Positions 35,929 to 45,042 of a DNA stretch of 64,000 nt are shown here, in pieces. Numbering within the stretch: position 1 is the first letter of the stretch; each line of letters starts with the position of its first letter. Origin of the DNA: Verrucomicrobia bacterium S94. Its GTDB lineage: Bacteria; Verrucomicrobiota; Kiritimatiellia; Kiritimatiellales; Pontiellaceae. The stretch spans positions 2,170,001 to 2,234,000 of the forward strand of contig CP036201.1 in assembly GCA_004299845.1 (NCBI GenBank), in the 5' to 3' direction. The notes below the pieces were generated by a model. It did not search any database. It was not told the origin of the DNA and worked only from the letters and a program-made list of their open reading frames with translations. A program made the translations under genes and the position numbers.

Positions 35929-38751
35929 TTATTTCATAAGCTCAACTCCGAGTTTATAGAATCCACAGTCATCCGTTCCGTGAAAAACGTCCGTAAAGGC
36001 CCCGGCGGTCACATTACTTTCCAGTAGCTCGAATTCACTGAAGAGGTTCGTGGCCCAGTAAACCGTGTACACCCGTCCGGGAACCGCCGGCCAAAACAGT
36101 CTGTTTTGCGATGGCGAGGAATCGATCCCGGACAGCAGAAAAACTCTATCAGCTTCTGAGGGATCAATACCGGCGACATAGCATTGCTCAAATGTATTGA
36201 CGGCATTGGCGGCGATTCTGTCCGTAGCCGCGTTGGTGACGCCGCCCGTGTATTTATACTCCCACCAGTCAGGGAGCCCGTCCTGATCAAAGTCCTGCGC
36301 AACAGCGGCATTCTCGGGAGCGCGCCATTCCAGATTGATCAGCCCCGTACTGAGATTTTCCGTATGCAGTACATCCCCGGATACCGTAATCGCATCTATC
36401 AGCGAATCCGCTTCGACGATCAGGCTTAAGGCATATTTCGAAAAGGAATCCGGCACCGAATTTCGATCTATCCGGATCGTCAGCACATGCCCCACCGGAT
36501 GAGTTTCAATACCGCAGGCATCGCGGGTTTTTAAATATTCATTAACCGTCTGCGGTCCGGCAAACCACATGCGATCGTCTCCGTTCTTGCCATAGGCATT
36601 CGCGAGGTACTCCATATACTCCCTGAAATCAGAAAAGCGCATACTGCCGCCGTGGTAATCGGGTTTGCCCACCCGGTGCGAATATTCGCTAAGCCACCAA
36701 TGAACCCCGTTCGTGCTGGCCGCCGCAACCGTATCGACCTGTTCCCGGTAGAAGTCCAGTCCGGTATCCGCTGTTGAAAAAATTCCACGGCGGGTAAGAT
36801 TAAAATTAGACTCCGGCATATCAACGGCAGCTTTGTACGTACCCAGGGTTGCAGGATACTGCTGATCGTAGCATGCGAGAATACCATAGATATCCGGTTC
36901 GAACGGTTCGTCATAGTAACGTCCTGAATCGGAACCCCCGGGCCGAATCCAGTGGTTCATCCTGATCAATCCATCTGTCATGTTATACACATGGGCTATG
37001 TTATTTAAAATCTGCGCGTCCCGATCAAACGGCCAGGTGGCCGCATGCGACCAGCTGTGGTTGATGCAGTCCCAGCCATTGGTATAGAGTTCAATCAGAT
37101 TGGACCAGGTCATATAGCCCGGGGTGATGCCGGTATGTAAATCGTTACCGGCGGAACTTACCGAATTCCAGACCAGCCCGGCGGTAAACGGCAGATCATT
37201 GCTGCACCCATCGGTATAATAGAGTCCGTCAGAGTGTGCATAAACATTGGTTTCCCAAACAGGGATTCCTCCGTTGAAGAGCGGCCAGGCGGCCGTGTAC
37301 GGACAGTCATAGGCATCATCCATGCTCCAACTGAACGCAAAATCCTTCCCGTACTTCAGTGCACATTTTTCGATGCCCCACGCAGACGGCTCCCGATTAA
37401 ACCTCACCGTAATGAGTATTTCGTCGTGATCTTCGGGCAGGATGATCAGCTCTCCTTCAAGGTCATCATCCGTTTTACCTCCGTTTTCAGCGGTCAAATC
37501 AAGCGAGCCCGCTCTACTGGATGAAATTTCAAACAGCACAGCACCTGAATCACCGGAAACAAACGTATAGGTGCACTCTCCCGATTCGGAAAAATCCGAC
37601 TCCCCCATACCGACGGCAAGCCGCCAGGCGATATCAGACGGCGTGCCGTCGGTCGTCAACCGCACGGAACCCTCAAAATTCGTCATTGGAAACCCGGCCG
37701 TGTCGACCGCGCGAACTTCAACCGGTTTCCATTGGTTCTGTATTTGATAATCAGCGTGCTGAATAACAAAATGCCCCAGCACCCCCGTTGGCGCCGGAGG
37801 CGCATTAGTAATCAGCAGCGGACTTTCGATTAAATCCGGGCCGTATTGTATGGATTGACTTTGCTGCATAACATTCGATGCACTTAAATTGAGTTCGCCG
37901 GCCACAGCGGCGGAAACCTCCAGTAGCGCCACTCCGGTTTCATTGGACGCAAAGGTATATGAACCTTCACCGTCGACGGACACATCCAGCATGCCGGCGT
38001 CCGCCCCGAGCCGCCAGGCAACATTGCCCGAACCCCCATCCGTTGTAAGATGAACCGTATTTGTACATGCTGTCATCAGCTGCCCGGCAGTGTCAATGGC
38101 GCACAATTCCACAGAGCCCCACTCATTGGTCAGCTGGGCCCCTTGATGCGTCAGAACAAAGTGATCCAGAATGCCGGTCGGTTCAGGGAGAATCTCACCC
38201 AGAAAGAGGAATTCTGTTGCCCGGCCGCTCATCGGCGCAGCCGATTTCAAAATAAGATAGCGTGCCGCCGGAGTGATGGCCGCCTGCGTACTGCCCGCCT
38301 GCCAATCCCTGTACCACAGAATACCGGATGAACCGGTCACAGAGGCTTCGGTCAGAAAATTCAGTTGTTCTTCCGGAGTTGTACCGACGGAATTCGTACT
38401 GATGCCCGGACTCCAGAACAGCTGAACAAACGGACTCGCGGCATGGGAACCGCTGAACGGCCTGTAGCCCGTCCAGGTTTCATGAATCCGAATGCCGGCA
38501 TAGTTCGTTCCGAAATCCACATACCCCCAACGCCCGGAGGAAGCATACACATCGGATCCGCCGCTCTCATACCCCGAAATTTCGTCCCCGTTCACCACCG
38601 GAGCATTAATCGGCTGATGATCGAACGCACGTTCAAACGGGAAGTAGAGGCTTCCCGCCTTCCCCGCCGTCACAGCAATCGGCCCAATATCAGAAACAGC
38701 CAGCGAAACCACACCGGAAAAAATCGCCACAGAAATCCGAATCTTTGTCAT
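35929..38751 (-). CDS. large secreted protein with polysaccharide-deacetylase-like domain
   Basis: A 940-residue protein with a signal peptide (ISVAIFSGVVSLAVS) and an N-terminal PEP-like/discoidin-like beta part. Two tandem Ig-like repeats of about 115 residues follow (HFVLTHQGAQLTNEW and HFVIQHADYQIQNQW, each with LTTDG and AWRL). The middle domain resembles NodB/CE4 deacetylases: AFSWSMDDAYDC for the metal Asp pair and NHSWSHAATW for the HxxxH-like histidines. The C-terminus carries DFDQDGLPDWWEYKYTGG, a calcium-binding-like motif common in this phylum, then an Ig-like end. Deacetylation of an extracellular glycan is inferred. GAGGAACC precedes the start. Confidence 0.72.
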   Translation of the reverse strand: MTKIRISVAIFSGVVSLAVSDIGPIAVTAGKAGSLYFPFERAFDHQPINAPVVNGDEISGYESGGSDVYASSGRWGYVDFGTNYAGIRIHETWTGYRPFSGSHAASPFVQLFWSPGISTNSVGTTPEEQLNFLTEASVTGSSGILWYRDWQAGSTQAAITPAARYLILKSAAPMSGRATEFLFLGEILPEPTGILDHFVLTHQGAQLTNEWGSVELCAIDTAGQLMTACTNTVHLTTDGGSGNVAWRLGADAGMLDVSVDGEGSYTFASNETGVALLEVSAAVAGELNLSASNVMQQSQSIQYGPDLIESPLLITNAPPAPTGVLGHFVIQHADYQIQNQWKPVEVRAVDTAGFPMTNFEGSVRLTTDGTPSDIAWRLAVGMGESDFSESGECTYTFVSGDSGAVLFEISSSRAGSLDLTAENGGKTDDDLEGELIILPEDHDEILITVRFNREPSAWGIEKCALKYGKDFAFSWSMDDAYDCPYTAAWPLFNGGIPVWETNVYAHSDGLYYTDGCSNDLPFTAGLVWNSVSSAGNDLHTGITPGYMTWSNLIELYTNGWDCINHSWSHAATWPFDRDAQILNNIAHVYNMTDGLIRMNHWIRPGGSDSGRYYDEPFEPDIYGILACYDQQYPATLGTYKAAVDMPESNFNLTRRGIFSTADTGLDFYREQVDTVAAASTNGVHWWLSEYSHRVGKPDYHGGSMRFSDFREYMEYLANAYGKNGDDRMWFAGPQTVNEYLKTRDACGIETHPVGHVLTIRIDRNSVPDSFSKYALSLIVEADSLIDAITVSGDVLHTENLSTGLINLEWRAPENAAVAQDFDQDGLPDWWEYKYTGGVTNAATDRIAANAVNTFEQCYVAGIDPSEADRVFLLSGIDSSPSQNRLFWPAVPGRVYTVYWATNLFSEFELLESNVTAGAFTDVFHGTDDCGFYKLGVELMK

Positions 38752-38896
38752 TTGGTTCCTCTACATGATCACCCATGGATTGAACAGCAAATACCCACAG
38801 TACCGCATGAATCATTCCGACATTGACATCAACAGGAACCGCGGTACATTTGCCCGCAATTTTAAAAATTAACGGCCAGAACGGAGACATCGGAAA

Positions 38897-39772
38897 ATGA
38901 AACAGATTTGGACAGCTGCAATCGGAATGATGGCTCTCTGCAGCACAACACAGGCCGATTTCACAACGATCGGGTATGCAGGAAACGCGGCACAAAACGC
39001 CTCCAATCGCGACCACAACTTCCAACAGGGCGACGGTAACGGTGCCGTAGCCTACAGCTACCAGATCAGCAAAACCACAGTGACTATTGCCCAACTTGAA
39101 GCCGCCGGAGTCGGCAGCGGAAATGAAAATTACTGGAATGACGGCACCCGCACTGTGGGTGCCGATGCCCCGGCCGTTAGAGTGAGCTGGTATGAAGCGG
39201 CGCAATACTGCAACGTTCTTACCTCCGGCAATGCAAACTCCGGAGTTTATCAGTTTGATGATGAAGGCACGCTGACCGGTGTGATGTCGCGCGAAGAAAT
39301 GCTGGAAACCGGCAACCTCTATTACGCATTGCCGACACTCGATGAATGGTACAAAGCGGCCTATTTCAAAGCGGATGGAAGTGGATACAGTCTTTATGCC
39401 GACGGTACCAGCAATACCGCAACGCCGCCCACCGCTGGAACCGACGGATGGAATTACGGATCATCTTCGCCGTGGAGTGTCGGAAAGGGGGCCGAAGAGC
39501 AGAACGGCACATTCAATATGATGGGAAATGTCTATGAATGGACCGAGACCTTTGAAGAGAGCGGCGGAAACACACATGCGGTCCGCCTTGGCGGTCGGTA
39601 CTCCAGCAGTGAAGAATATCTGAGATCGTCCAATACGAGCATAACCTACCCAGAGGCAGACACTGAAAATTATATCGGGTTCCGCGTTGTGGCCATCCCC
39701 GAACCCGCCGCCGCCAGCCTGATCCTTCTCTTCGGAACAGGTTTTCTGTTTGCAAAACGACGGTTTTCATAA
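38897..39772 (+). CDS. PEP-CTERM protein with formylglycine-generating-enzyme-like domain
   Basis: A 291-residue protein with a signal peptide (WTAAIGMMALCSTTQA), an FGE-sulfatase/SUMF1-like fold, and a PEP-CTERM sorting signal at the end. Fold markers are VSWYEAAQYCNVL, ALPTLDEWYKAAYF, FNMMGNVYEWTETF, VRLGGRYSS and GFRVV. The tail has IPEPAAASL, a hydrophobic helix and KRR. The catalytic cysteines of true formylglycine-generating enzymes are not visible in their expected place, so this is probably a binding module. PEP-CTERM implies processing by an exosortase (not in this window) and surface export. It is divergent from the deacetylase-like gene. Confidence 0.87.
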   Translation: MKQIWTAAIGMMALCSTTQADFTTIGYAGNAAQNASNRDHNFQQGDGNGAVAYSYQISKTTVTIAQLEAAGVGSGNENYWNDGTRTVGADAPAVRVSWYEAAQYCNVLTSGNANSGVYQFDDEGTLTGVMSREEMLETGNLYYALPTLDEWYKAAYFKADGSGYSLYADGTSNTATPPTAGTDGWNYGSSSPWSVGKGAEEQNGTFNMMGNVYEWTETFEESGGNTHAVRLGGRYSSSEEYLRSSNTSITYPEADTENYIGFRVVAIPEPAAASLILLFGTGFLFAKRRFS

Positions 39773-39810
39773 ATCAGTTTCAGTTTTTTATAACATGCGG
39801 GACTGGCTGA

Positions 39811-39862
39811 CGCCGAGCCGTTGCGCCGGATGCTCCGCATCCTGCAGGAAAACGCCTCGTAA
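39811..39862 (+). pseudogene. detached asd 3'-end remnant (direct repeat copy 2)
   Basis: Bases 39811-39850 match the end of asd (35690-35729) at 39 of 40 positions. The frame continues as [16 protein letters not shown] and stops at 39860-39862, so it still reads like an Asd C-terminus but has no upstream gene. The following hairpin is a typical terminator. It could be the original asd 3' end, displaced when the 36-39.8 kb segment was inserted. Confidence 0.75.
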
Positions 39863-39886
39863 CCGTTTCTACACACAGAAAGCAGA

Positions 39887-39916
39887 AAAGCCCGGGATAC
39901 AGGTTCCGGGCTTTTT
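39887..39916 (+). terminator. Rho-independent terminator after the asd remnant
   Basis: Arms AAAGCCCGG (39887-39895) and CCGGGCTTT (39906-39914) pair, with T bases continuing to 39916. It lies 25 bp after the remnant's stop, the same arrangement as at the intact asd, and may be the former asd terminator. Confidence 0.8.
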
Positions 39917-40113
39917 CATTTTCACCCCACCTACTTTTCAGAAGAGGTTGAAGACACTTAACGGTTTCAACAGCAATAAGGTTGTCGCCTTCACTATTTG
40001 GATGTCGATTTCCATACCACCCGTCGACATGACCCATTACCGGATCAAATGATGTATCATTCACCTGAACCACTCATACCAAACGTTAAAACTATCCGGC
40101 ATAAATTTGATCC

Positions 40114-40184
40114 CGCGCAGAGGCGCTGAGGCCGCAGAGAAATTCAGACATAAACGGCTCCGCGCTCTCAGCGTCTCTGAGCGG
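40114..40184. repeat. REP-like imperfect inverted repeat
   Basis: The left arm reads CGCGCAGAGGCGCTGAGG and the right arm ends AGCGTCTCTGAGCGG; they pair imperfectly over about 26 bp with an 18-nt centre. CGCAGAG/CTCTGCG-type repeats of this kind are common intergenic elements in environmental genomes. The surrounding interval, 39917-40213, holds no gene I can support. Confidence 0.55.
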
Positions 40185-40213
40185 AATAACGCTGTCATTA
40201 AGACCGGAATGTA

Positions 40214-40381
40214 TTAGTAAATGGTATCATTCATCCCGCCTTTGCCGGCGTTCATCACTTCCAATTGCGGCAGCCCTTCCGCTTCGGCCAGTTTTTCAAT
40301 CATATCCTCCAGATGCGCCCGGTTCGGTTCAATCTTCCGGAGAACATTACCCATGGCGGTACTGTCTCCCACCAGCAGCAT
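40214..40381 (-). pseudogene. possible SGNH-hydrolase N-terminal fragment
   Basis: A short frame from 40381 reads MLLVGDSTAMGNVLRKIEP and later EVMNAGKGGMND, then stops at 40214. GDST and NAGKGG match blocks I and II of SGNH/GDSL esterases, but the remaining blocks are missing. The frame can be read upstream without a Met (ENRLFVLHVFTKSGALR) to a stop near 40460. It looks like the remnant of a larger gene; the call rests on two short motifs. Confidence 0.35.
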
Positions 40382-40526
40382 TCTAAGAGCTCCGCTTTTT
40401 GTAAAAACGTGCAGAACGAAAAGCCTGTTTTCATATCCGCTTTCTTCTCATGCTGCCTCCGGATTTCGGACTTTTCCCGAAGGCTGTACCGCACCCCATC
40501 CCGTATTCGGATTGTTTTTTTTGCGC

Positions 40527-43510
40527 TTAAGGGGTTGCACCGGGCTTTGCAGAAATCCGGTAGCTGATACGGTTTCCCGAAGTCTCTGCATAAACCTCCT
40601 CGACCACACCATTTCGATGATTCAACTCAACGCCGGAACGCTTCAGCTCCAGACCCTGCGGTTCCAGAACCGTAAAAGTAACGCCTTTACCCTCCAGCAT
40701 AAGGCTTAGCTGATTTTCCACCATCTCAACAACGGAGTGCTCTTTCCCATCATATACCAATGCAGGAAACGAAACCCGGATGCCTTCGGATGACTTAATC
40801 ACATCTTCAACCGTCACCCCGTCCTTATCGATCGTGATCGTTTGAGAAAGCTCCGGATAGTTGACTTTAAAACAAACTTTACCAGGCTCTTCCTCCAGCG
40901 TTTGAACCCAAGGATTCCGCCCGTTGTAATCTGCCAGTTTCTCCCATGTTCCATCTGCCTTTTTCCATGACGGCCCCACGGCCAGATTAACTCCTTCTCC
41001 GCTGAAAAAGGAAGCAGCTCCATCGGACGGTCCGAGCTGCGGGTGCCCGTTTTTCAGATGAATACGCAGCAGTCCGGTCGGATTGTATTGGTGATCGCCG
41101 TTGATATCATATTCCACATAATTTCCGGCAGCATTGGCAAAAATTTTCCGAAAATTCCCCAGCACCGGAATAACATAGCCGCCGACATCCGCCGGGGCCG
41201 GAAGTTCTTCAATTGAATCATCCGCAAACTGCCACGCCTGCGCCAGCATCGAACAGGTCAGCAGGTTGTAACACGAATGCTTGGAATAACGTTCATAGCC
41301 ATGCTTCGCTTCGATCGGATAACGGTTTTTCACCACATAACCCGTGCCGTCGGGCCGTATCCAGCTTTTAACGGATGCGAGCGAAAGATTTGCGGCCCGC
41401 TTAAATGCCCCCGCCTCGGCCTTCTTTCCGGCTTTAGCATAAGCCGCGGCATATATTTCAAAAACAACCGCCTGCTCGGCCTCGTTCCAAATATGGTGCG
41501 AACTGCGATGCCCGGCCGGCAGCTCACCAAACGGTGACTGCATCAGCAGCGAAGTCCACGCACCGCGCCACAGAATATCCCGATAGGTTGAATAAACATA
41601 TGAATCGTAGCCTTTTTCCAGCATGCCATTCAGGTAATGCCGCGCAAAAAGGTCATAGGCCAGCGGATTCCCCCCTCGTTATACATACCGTATTTTGAAA
41701 AGTTTTTCAGCTGCATGGTCAGACAGTAATCCACATACCACGGATCACCGAAACCATGACGCGTTCGCGCCCATTCTCCGGCAGTATGAACCAGATTCCA
41801 GTTGATCGCAAAATGGCCATTGTAGATTTTATAAAATCCGCGATGGTCCAGCGGATCCACCGGCTTCCGGTAGAAATGATATTTCGTGTGGTCGATTTCA
41901 CCCAGCTTCCGCCGCCATTCCGTCTTCCGTTCTTCGGAAGCTACTCCGTCGAAAAGCTCCACGGCGAGTACCATCGGCCACGTATAAAAATCGCTGTGCC
42001 CCATCCCCGAGTCAGACGCCATATCACCCAGCGCAACATCCAGCGCCTTCATCCCGCTTTCAATAATCTCATCACGGACCGGATAACCGGAAGCAGCCAG
42101 AGCGGCAACACTGTGAGCATAACACGGAGTGGAATAATACCGCTCCATATGATCTACCGGATCAATAATCCGTCCTTCCTCATTCTGAAAGGTATGCATC
42201 ACCTTCACCTGCCCGGCGATCACCTCAAGATAGTCCTCGCGTTTATACCCAAGCGGCTTTATTTCCTCCCGTGACTGGTGAGCAAGAAAAGCATTCATCT
42301 GCTTTGCCGCCGGATGGTTTGCGGGGATAAACGCATCCGTAAAAGCGGCAGGAGGCAGCAGCCGGCTCTGCTCCGGAAGGCCGGCGTTTACCACTTCAGG
42401 CGTAATGATCCCCTCTTTCACCAATTGGTATACCTGAGCACCGGCATAGAGAAACAGGCCGACCCCGTATTCCTGTGTCGATTTCGGATGCGACGGTCGC
42501 GGTGCGGCATCCACCGGCTGAATCCATCCCATAAAACCATCCGGATGTACCGCACTGTTCAGCGCATCCCATCCGCGAATCACTACCGGAAGATAGGTTG
42601 CCGCATCCAGAATTCCTACCCGAACTCCCCAGGCGAAACCGGCCGTAAAGAAGGCCGTACTGCTGCTTTCCGGCATCCGGTAATGCCAGTCATCGGCAAG
42701 GTTCGCACGCCAGAATCCGTCATCGCCCTGCCGTTCGGCCAGCGAAGCCGCCATCTTTTTGTACAGCTCAACATAGCGCCCGTAATACGGATCCTCTTTC
42801 GGAAGATACTTCAGCAGCCGCGCCAGCCCCGCAAATACCCAGCCGTTTCCGCGCGCCCAGAGCACCTTTTCACCGTAAGCCGATTTCTTTCCGATATAAT
42901 GCGGGTCCCGGTAATAAAGATCATCCTCCGAATCATAAATTTTGTCGGTAATATTCCAGAATGCATCATGCAGCAGATCCAGATAGTGCCGGTTTCCCGT
43001 TGCCTGAAAAAGCATGGCAAATGCAGGTGCGGCGTACAGTGAATCGGCATAAACCCAGCCGGCATCGTTCTGATGCGGCTCGTGGCCATACCAGATTCTT
43101 CCGATTTCAGGCTTAAACGGCTTCTCCTCCTGCAGCCCTGCTTCAATATTTTCGATCTTTTTCGGATCAGGCTGCAACAGATAGAGTTCCAGCCAGGTCA
43201 TTGTGCAGAACATGCGGTTGAACCCGGAATGTTCATGACCCAGACTATAGTGGTGTTTCTCTGCCCAGACCTCTGCCTGCTTCAGATAAGCCGGATCCTC
43301 TGTAGCATGATAGGCCTCCATCACACCGGTATAGAGGGTCGCCCGAATCCAGTCGCGGTCATATTCCCGCCAGGGATGCTCCACAGCATACGCATTCACC
43401 CGCTTCATCGTCGAACGAATGACTTCGGGTTCAAAATACGATGCACGCTCCCGGCCTCCTGCCGAAAAAGCCAGTGCGGTAAAAAGGGTAAAAATCAGTT
43501 TTCGAATCAT
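40527..43510 (-). CDS. secreted GH105-like unsaturated glycuronyl hydrolase with second barrel domain, apparent frameshift at 41670-41675
   Basis: The frame from 43510 has a signal peptide (KLIFTLFTALAFSAGG) and a GH88/GH105-like (alpha/alpha)6 barrel: WADSLYAA-type VYADSLYAAPAFAMLF, KVLWARGNGWVFAGLARLL, GDDGFWRANLADD, STAFFTAGFAWG. It stops at 41630. The second frame continues with RSSHHIWNEAEQAVVFEIY and HSCYNLLTCSMLAQAW, a barrel resembling GH154-type proteins. One added base in the C run at 41670-41675 restores YNEGGNPLAYDLFARHYLNG, giving 994 residues. It probably acts on lyase products of pectin-like or ulvan-like glycans. The C-terminal family call is tentative. GGAGATGGAG precedes the start. 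Confidence 0.75.
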
Positions 43511-43554
43511 AACTCCATCTCCTGTCTGTTTATCGGAGAACTCCGCTCTCCGCA

Positions 43555-43574
43555 GCACACCCCCGACGGTGTGC
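43555..43574 (-). promoter_or_regulatory. hairpin in the leader of the GH105 gene
   Basis: The perfect inverted repeat GCACACC (43555-43561) and GGTGTGC (43568-43574), with a 6-nt loop, lies 45 bp before the GH105 start. No T run follows, so an operator or leader structure is possible. Little else can be said. Confidence 0.3.
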
Positions 43575-43681
43575 CGAAGAACCAGCAATAGATGGATTCA
43601 GGATTTCATGCCTCCGGAATGATGACCATAAAATCTCTCAAATAGTGATATTCGGTTTATTTCCAAGGAAAACGGGAAAAA

Positions 43682-45025
43682 TCAGGATCCGGATTCCTGC
43701 AGTTTTTTGAACTCAAGCGGCGAGAGACCCTCTGATTTTTTAAACACCGTGCTGAAATAATTCGAATTATTATAGCCGACTTCGAATGCCGTATCCGTAA
43801 CAGACCGATCGCGCAGCAGCTCTTTGGCCCGTTCCATGCGAAGTGTCGTGATATACTGGTTTACGGTCTGCTCTGTGGCCTTTTTAAACTCCCGCATCAG
43901 GTGAGCCCGGCTGACTCCCAGCTGCTCCGCCACCATCAACACGCTGACCCCCTCGCAGAAATGATCCCCGATATAGGCCTTCGCACGATGCACCAGCATA
44001 TTGGCCCGCTGCTCCGGAATATCCGCAATCATTGCAGAAAGCTCGGCCGCTTCTGTCTCTGCAATCGCCCGGATGTTTTCCGGATTTCCGCTTTCTTCAA
44101 TGGCGCGCTCCTGCTCCCGGTGACGCTCAATCAGCCCTTCGGGATCTCCTCCGGCTGTAATTGTCACATCCGTGAGCATGCTCAGGATTTCGCGGACCCG
44201 GATTTTATAACGGTCCAGATTGCCCTCGGAAAGCGCTTCAAGCGTGCGGAGCAGTTCAGCGATACGCGGCACATCGGCTTTTTTTCCGGATAGCACAAGA
44301 TACTGCAGCTCTTCTTTAAGCAGTGCGGCACGGCCTTTCATATCGCGAATATCCTGAAAAACCGACCACGCCCAGCAGCAGGCCGGAATCACCGACCCCG
44401 TGTAATAAAATGCAACGCGGTGATCCCCGGAAACCCCCACCATCATAAAAATACCGAAAATCAATGCCCCGGAAAGAAATCCCGACAAGGTCCGGTTCCG
44501 ACCGCCCGACAATTCCCGAACCATTAAAAATCCCGACGGCAGCACCAGAGTGATCAATGCCCCGTAGAGCAGTATTCCCCGTCCGGTCCGAATGGTCGCC
44601 GGCACAGGAGATGCGGAAAGCATCTCCTCAGTAAAAACAAATCCGCTCATTGCCGCATCCATATAAACCACATAAACGGCCGCAACCAACGCCCCTGCTG
44701 CATACGCAGGAACCACCCATTTCCAGTGGCTGACAAATCCCGACTGCCGGGCCGCAGCCACCTGCAGCGACGGAACCCCCACCGAAAACAGCAGCGCCAT
44801 CCGGAACAGCAGAATTTTCTGGCCGGTAACGGCGTCAGAAAACTCCTGAACAGCCCGGCCGGCCAGAAAGATTGTGAACGTCAGAAGAAAACAGACGAGC
44901 AGTTTATAATCCGCTGAAATCCGTTTCCGGACAATCAGGACATAGATTAAAACCCCCATAAAAATCTGCGCCGCCAGTAGCGGAGCCAGCAGATTTTCTA
45001 TATATTCTTTCGGAATATCCGGCAT
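43682..45025 (-). CDS. membrane-bound AraC-family transcriptional regulator
   Basis: A 447-residue protein. The first half has about seven hydrophobic segments (LLAAQIFMGVLIYVLIV, LLVCFLLTFTIFLAG, LISGALIFG-type FLSGALIFGIFMMVGV). A charged coiled linker follows (ALLKEELQYLVLSGKK). The C-terminal AraC double HTH shows GVSVLMVAEQLGVSRAHLMR, MERAKELLRDRSVTDTAFEV and GYNNSNYFSTVFKKSEGLSP. Seven-TM AraC regulators sense extracellular or membrane signals. It lies between a sigma-54 activator (17-nt gap) and the GH105 gene, so it may control carbohydrate genes. GGAGGG precedes the start. Confidence 0.87.
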   Translation of the reverse strand: MPDIPKEYIENLLAPLLAAQIFMGVLIYVLIVRKRISADYKLLVCFLLTFTIFLAGRAVQEFSDAVTGQKILLFRMALLFSVGVPSLQVAAARQSGFVSHWKWVVPAYAAGALVAAVYVVYMDAAMSGFVFTEEMLSASPVPATIRTGRGILLYGALITLVLPSGFLMVRELSGGRNRTLSGFLSGALIFGIFMMVGVSGDHRVAFYYTGSVIPACCWAWSVFQDIRDMKGRAALLKEELQYLVLSGKKADVPRIAELLRTLEALSEGNLDRYKIRVREILSMLTDVTITAGGDPEGLIERHREQERAIEESGNPENIRAIAETEAAELSAMIADIPEQRANMLVHRAKAYIGDHFCEGVSVLMVAEQLGVSRAHLMREFKKATEQTVNQYITTLRMERAKELLRDRSVTDTAFEVGYNNSNYFSTVFKKSEGLSPLEFKKLQESGS

Positions 45026-45042
45026 AGGGCCCTCCTCTCCTT

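Noticed and set aside
35740-39810. A complete integrative element
   Set aside because: The bounding repeats are present but no integrase, transposase or terminal inverted repeat is seen; kept only as a hypothesis.
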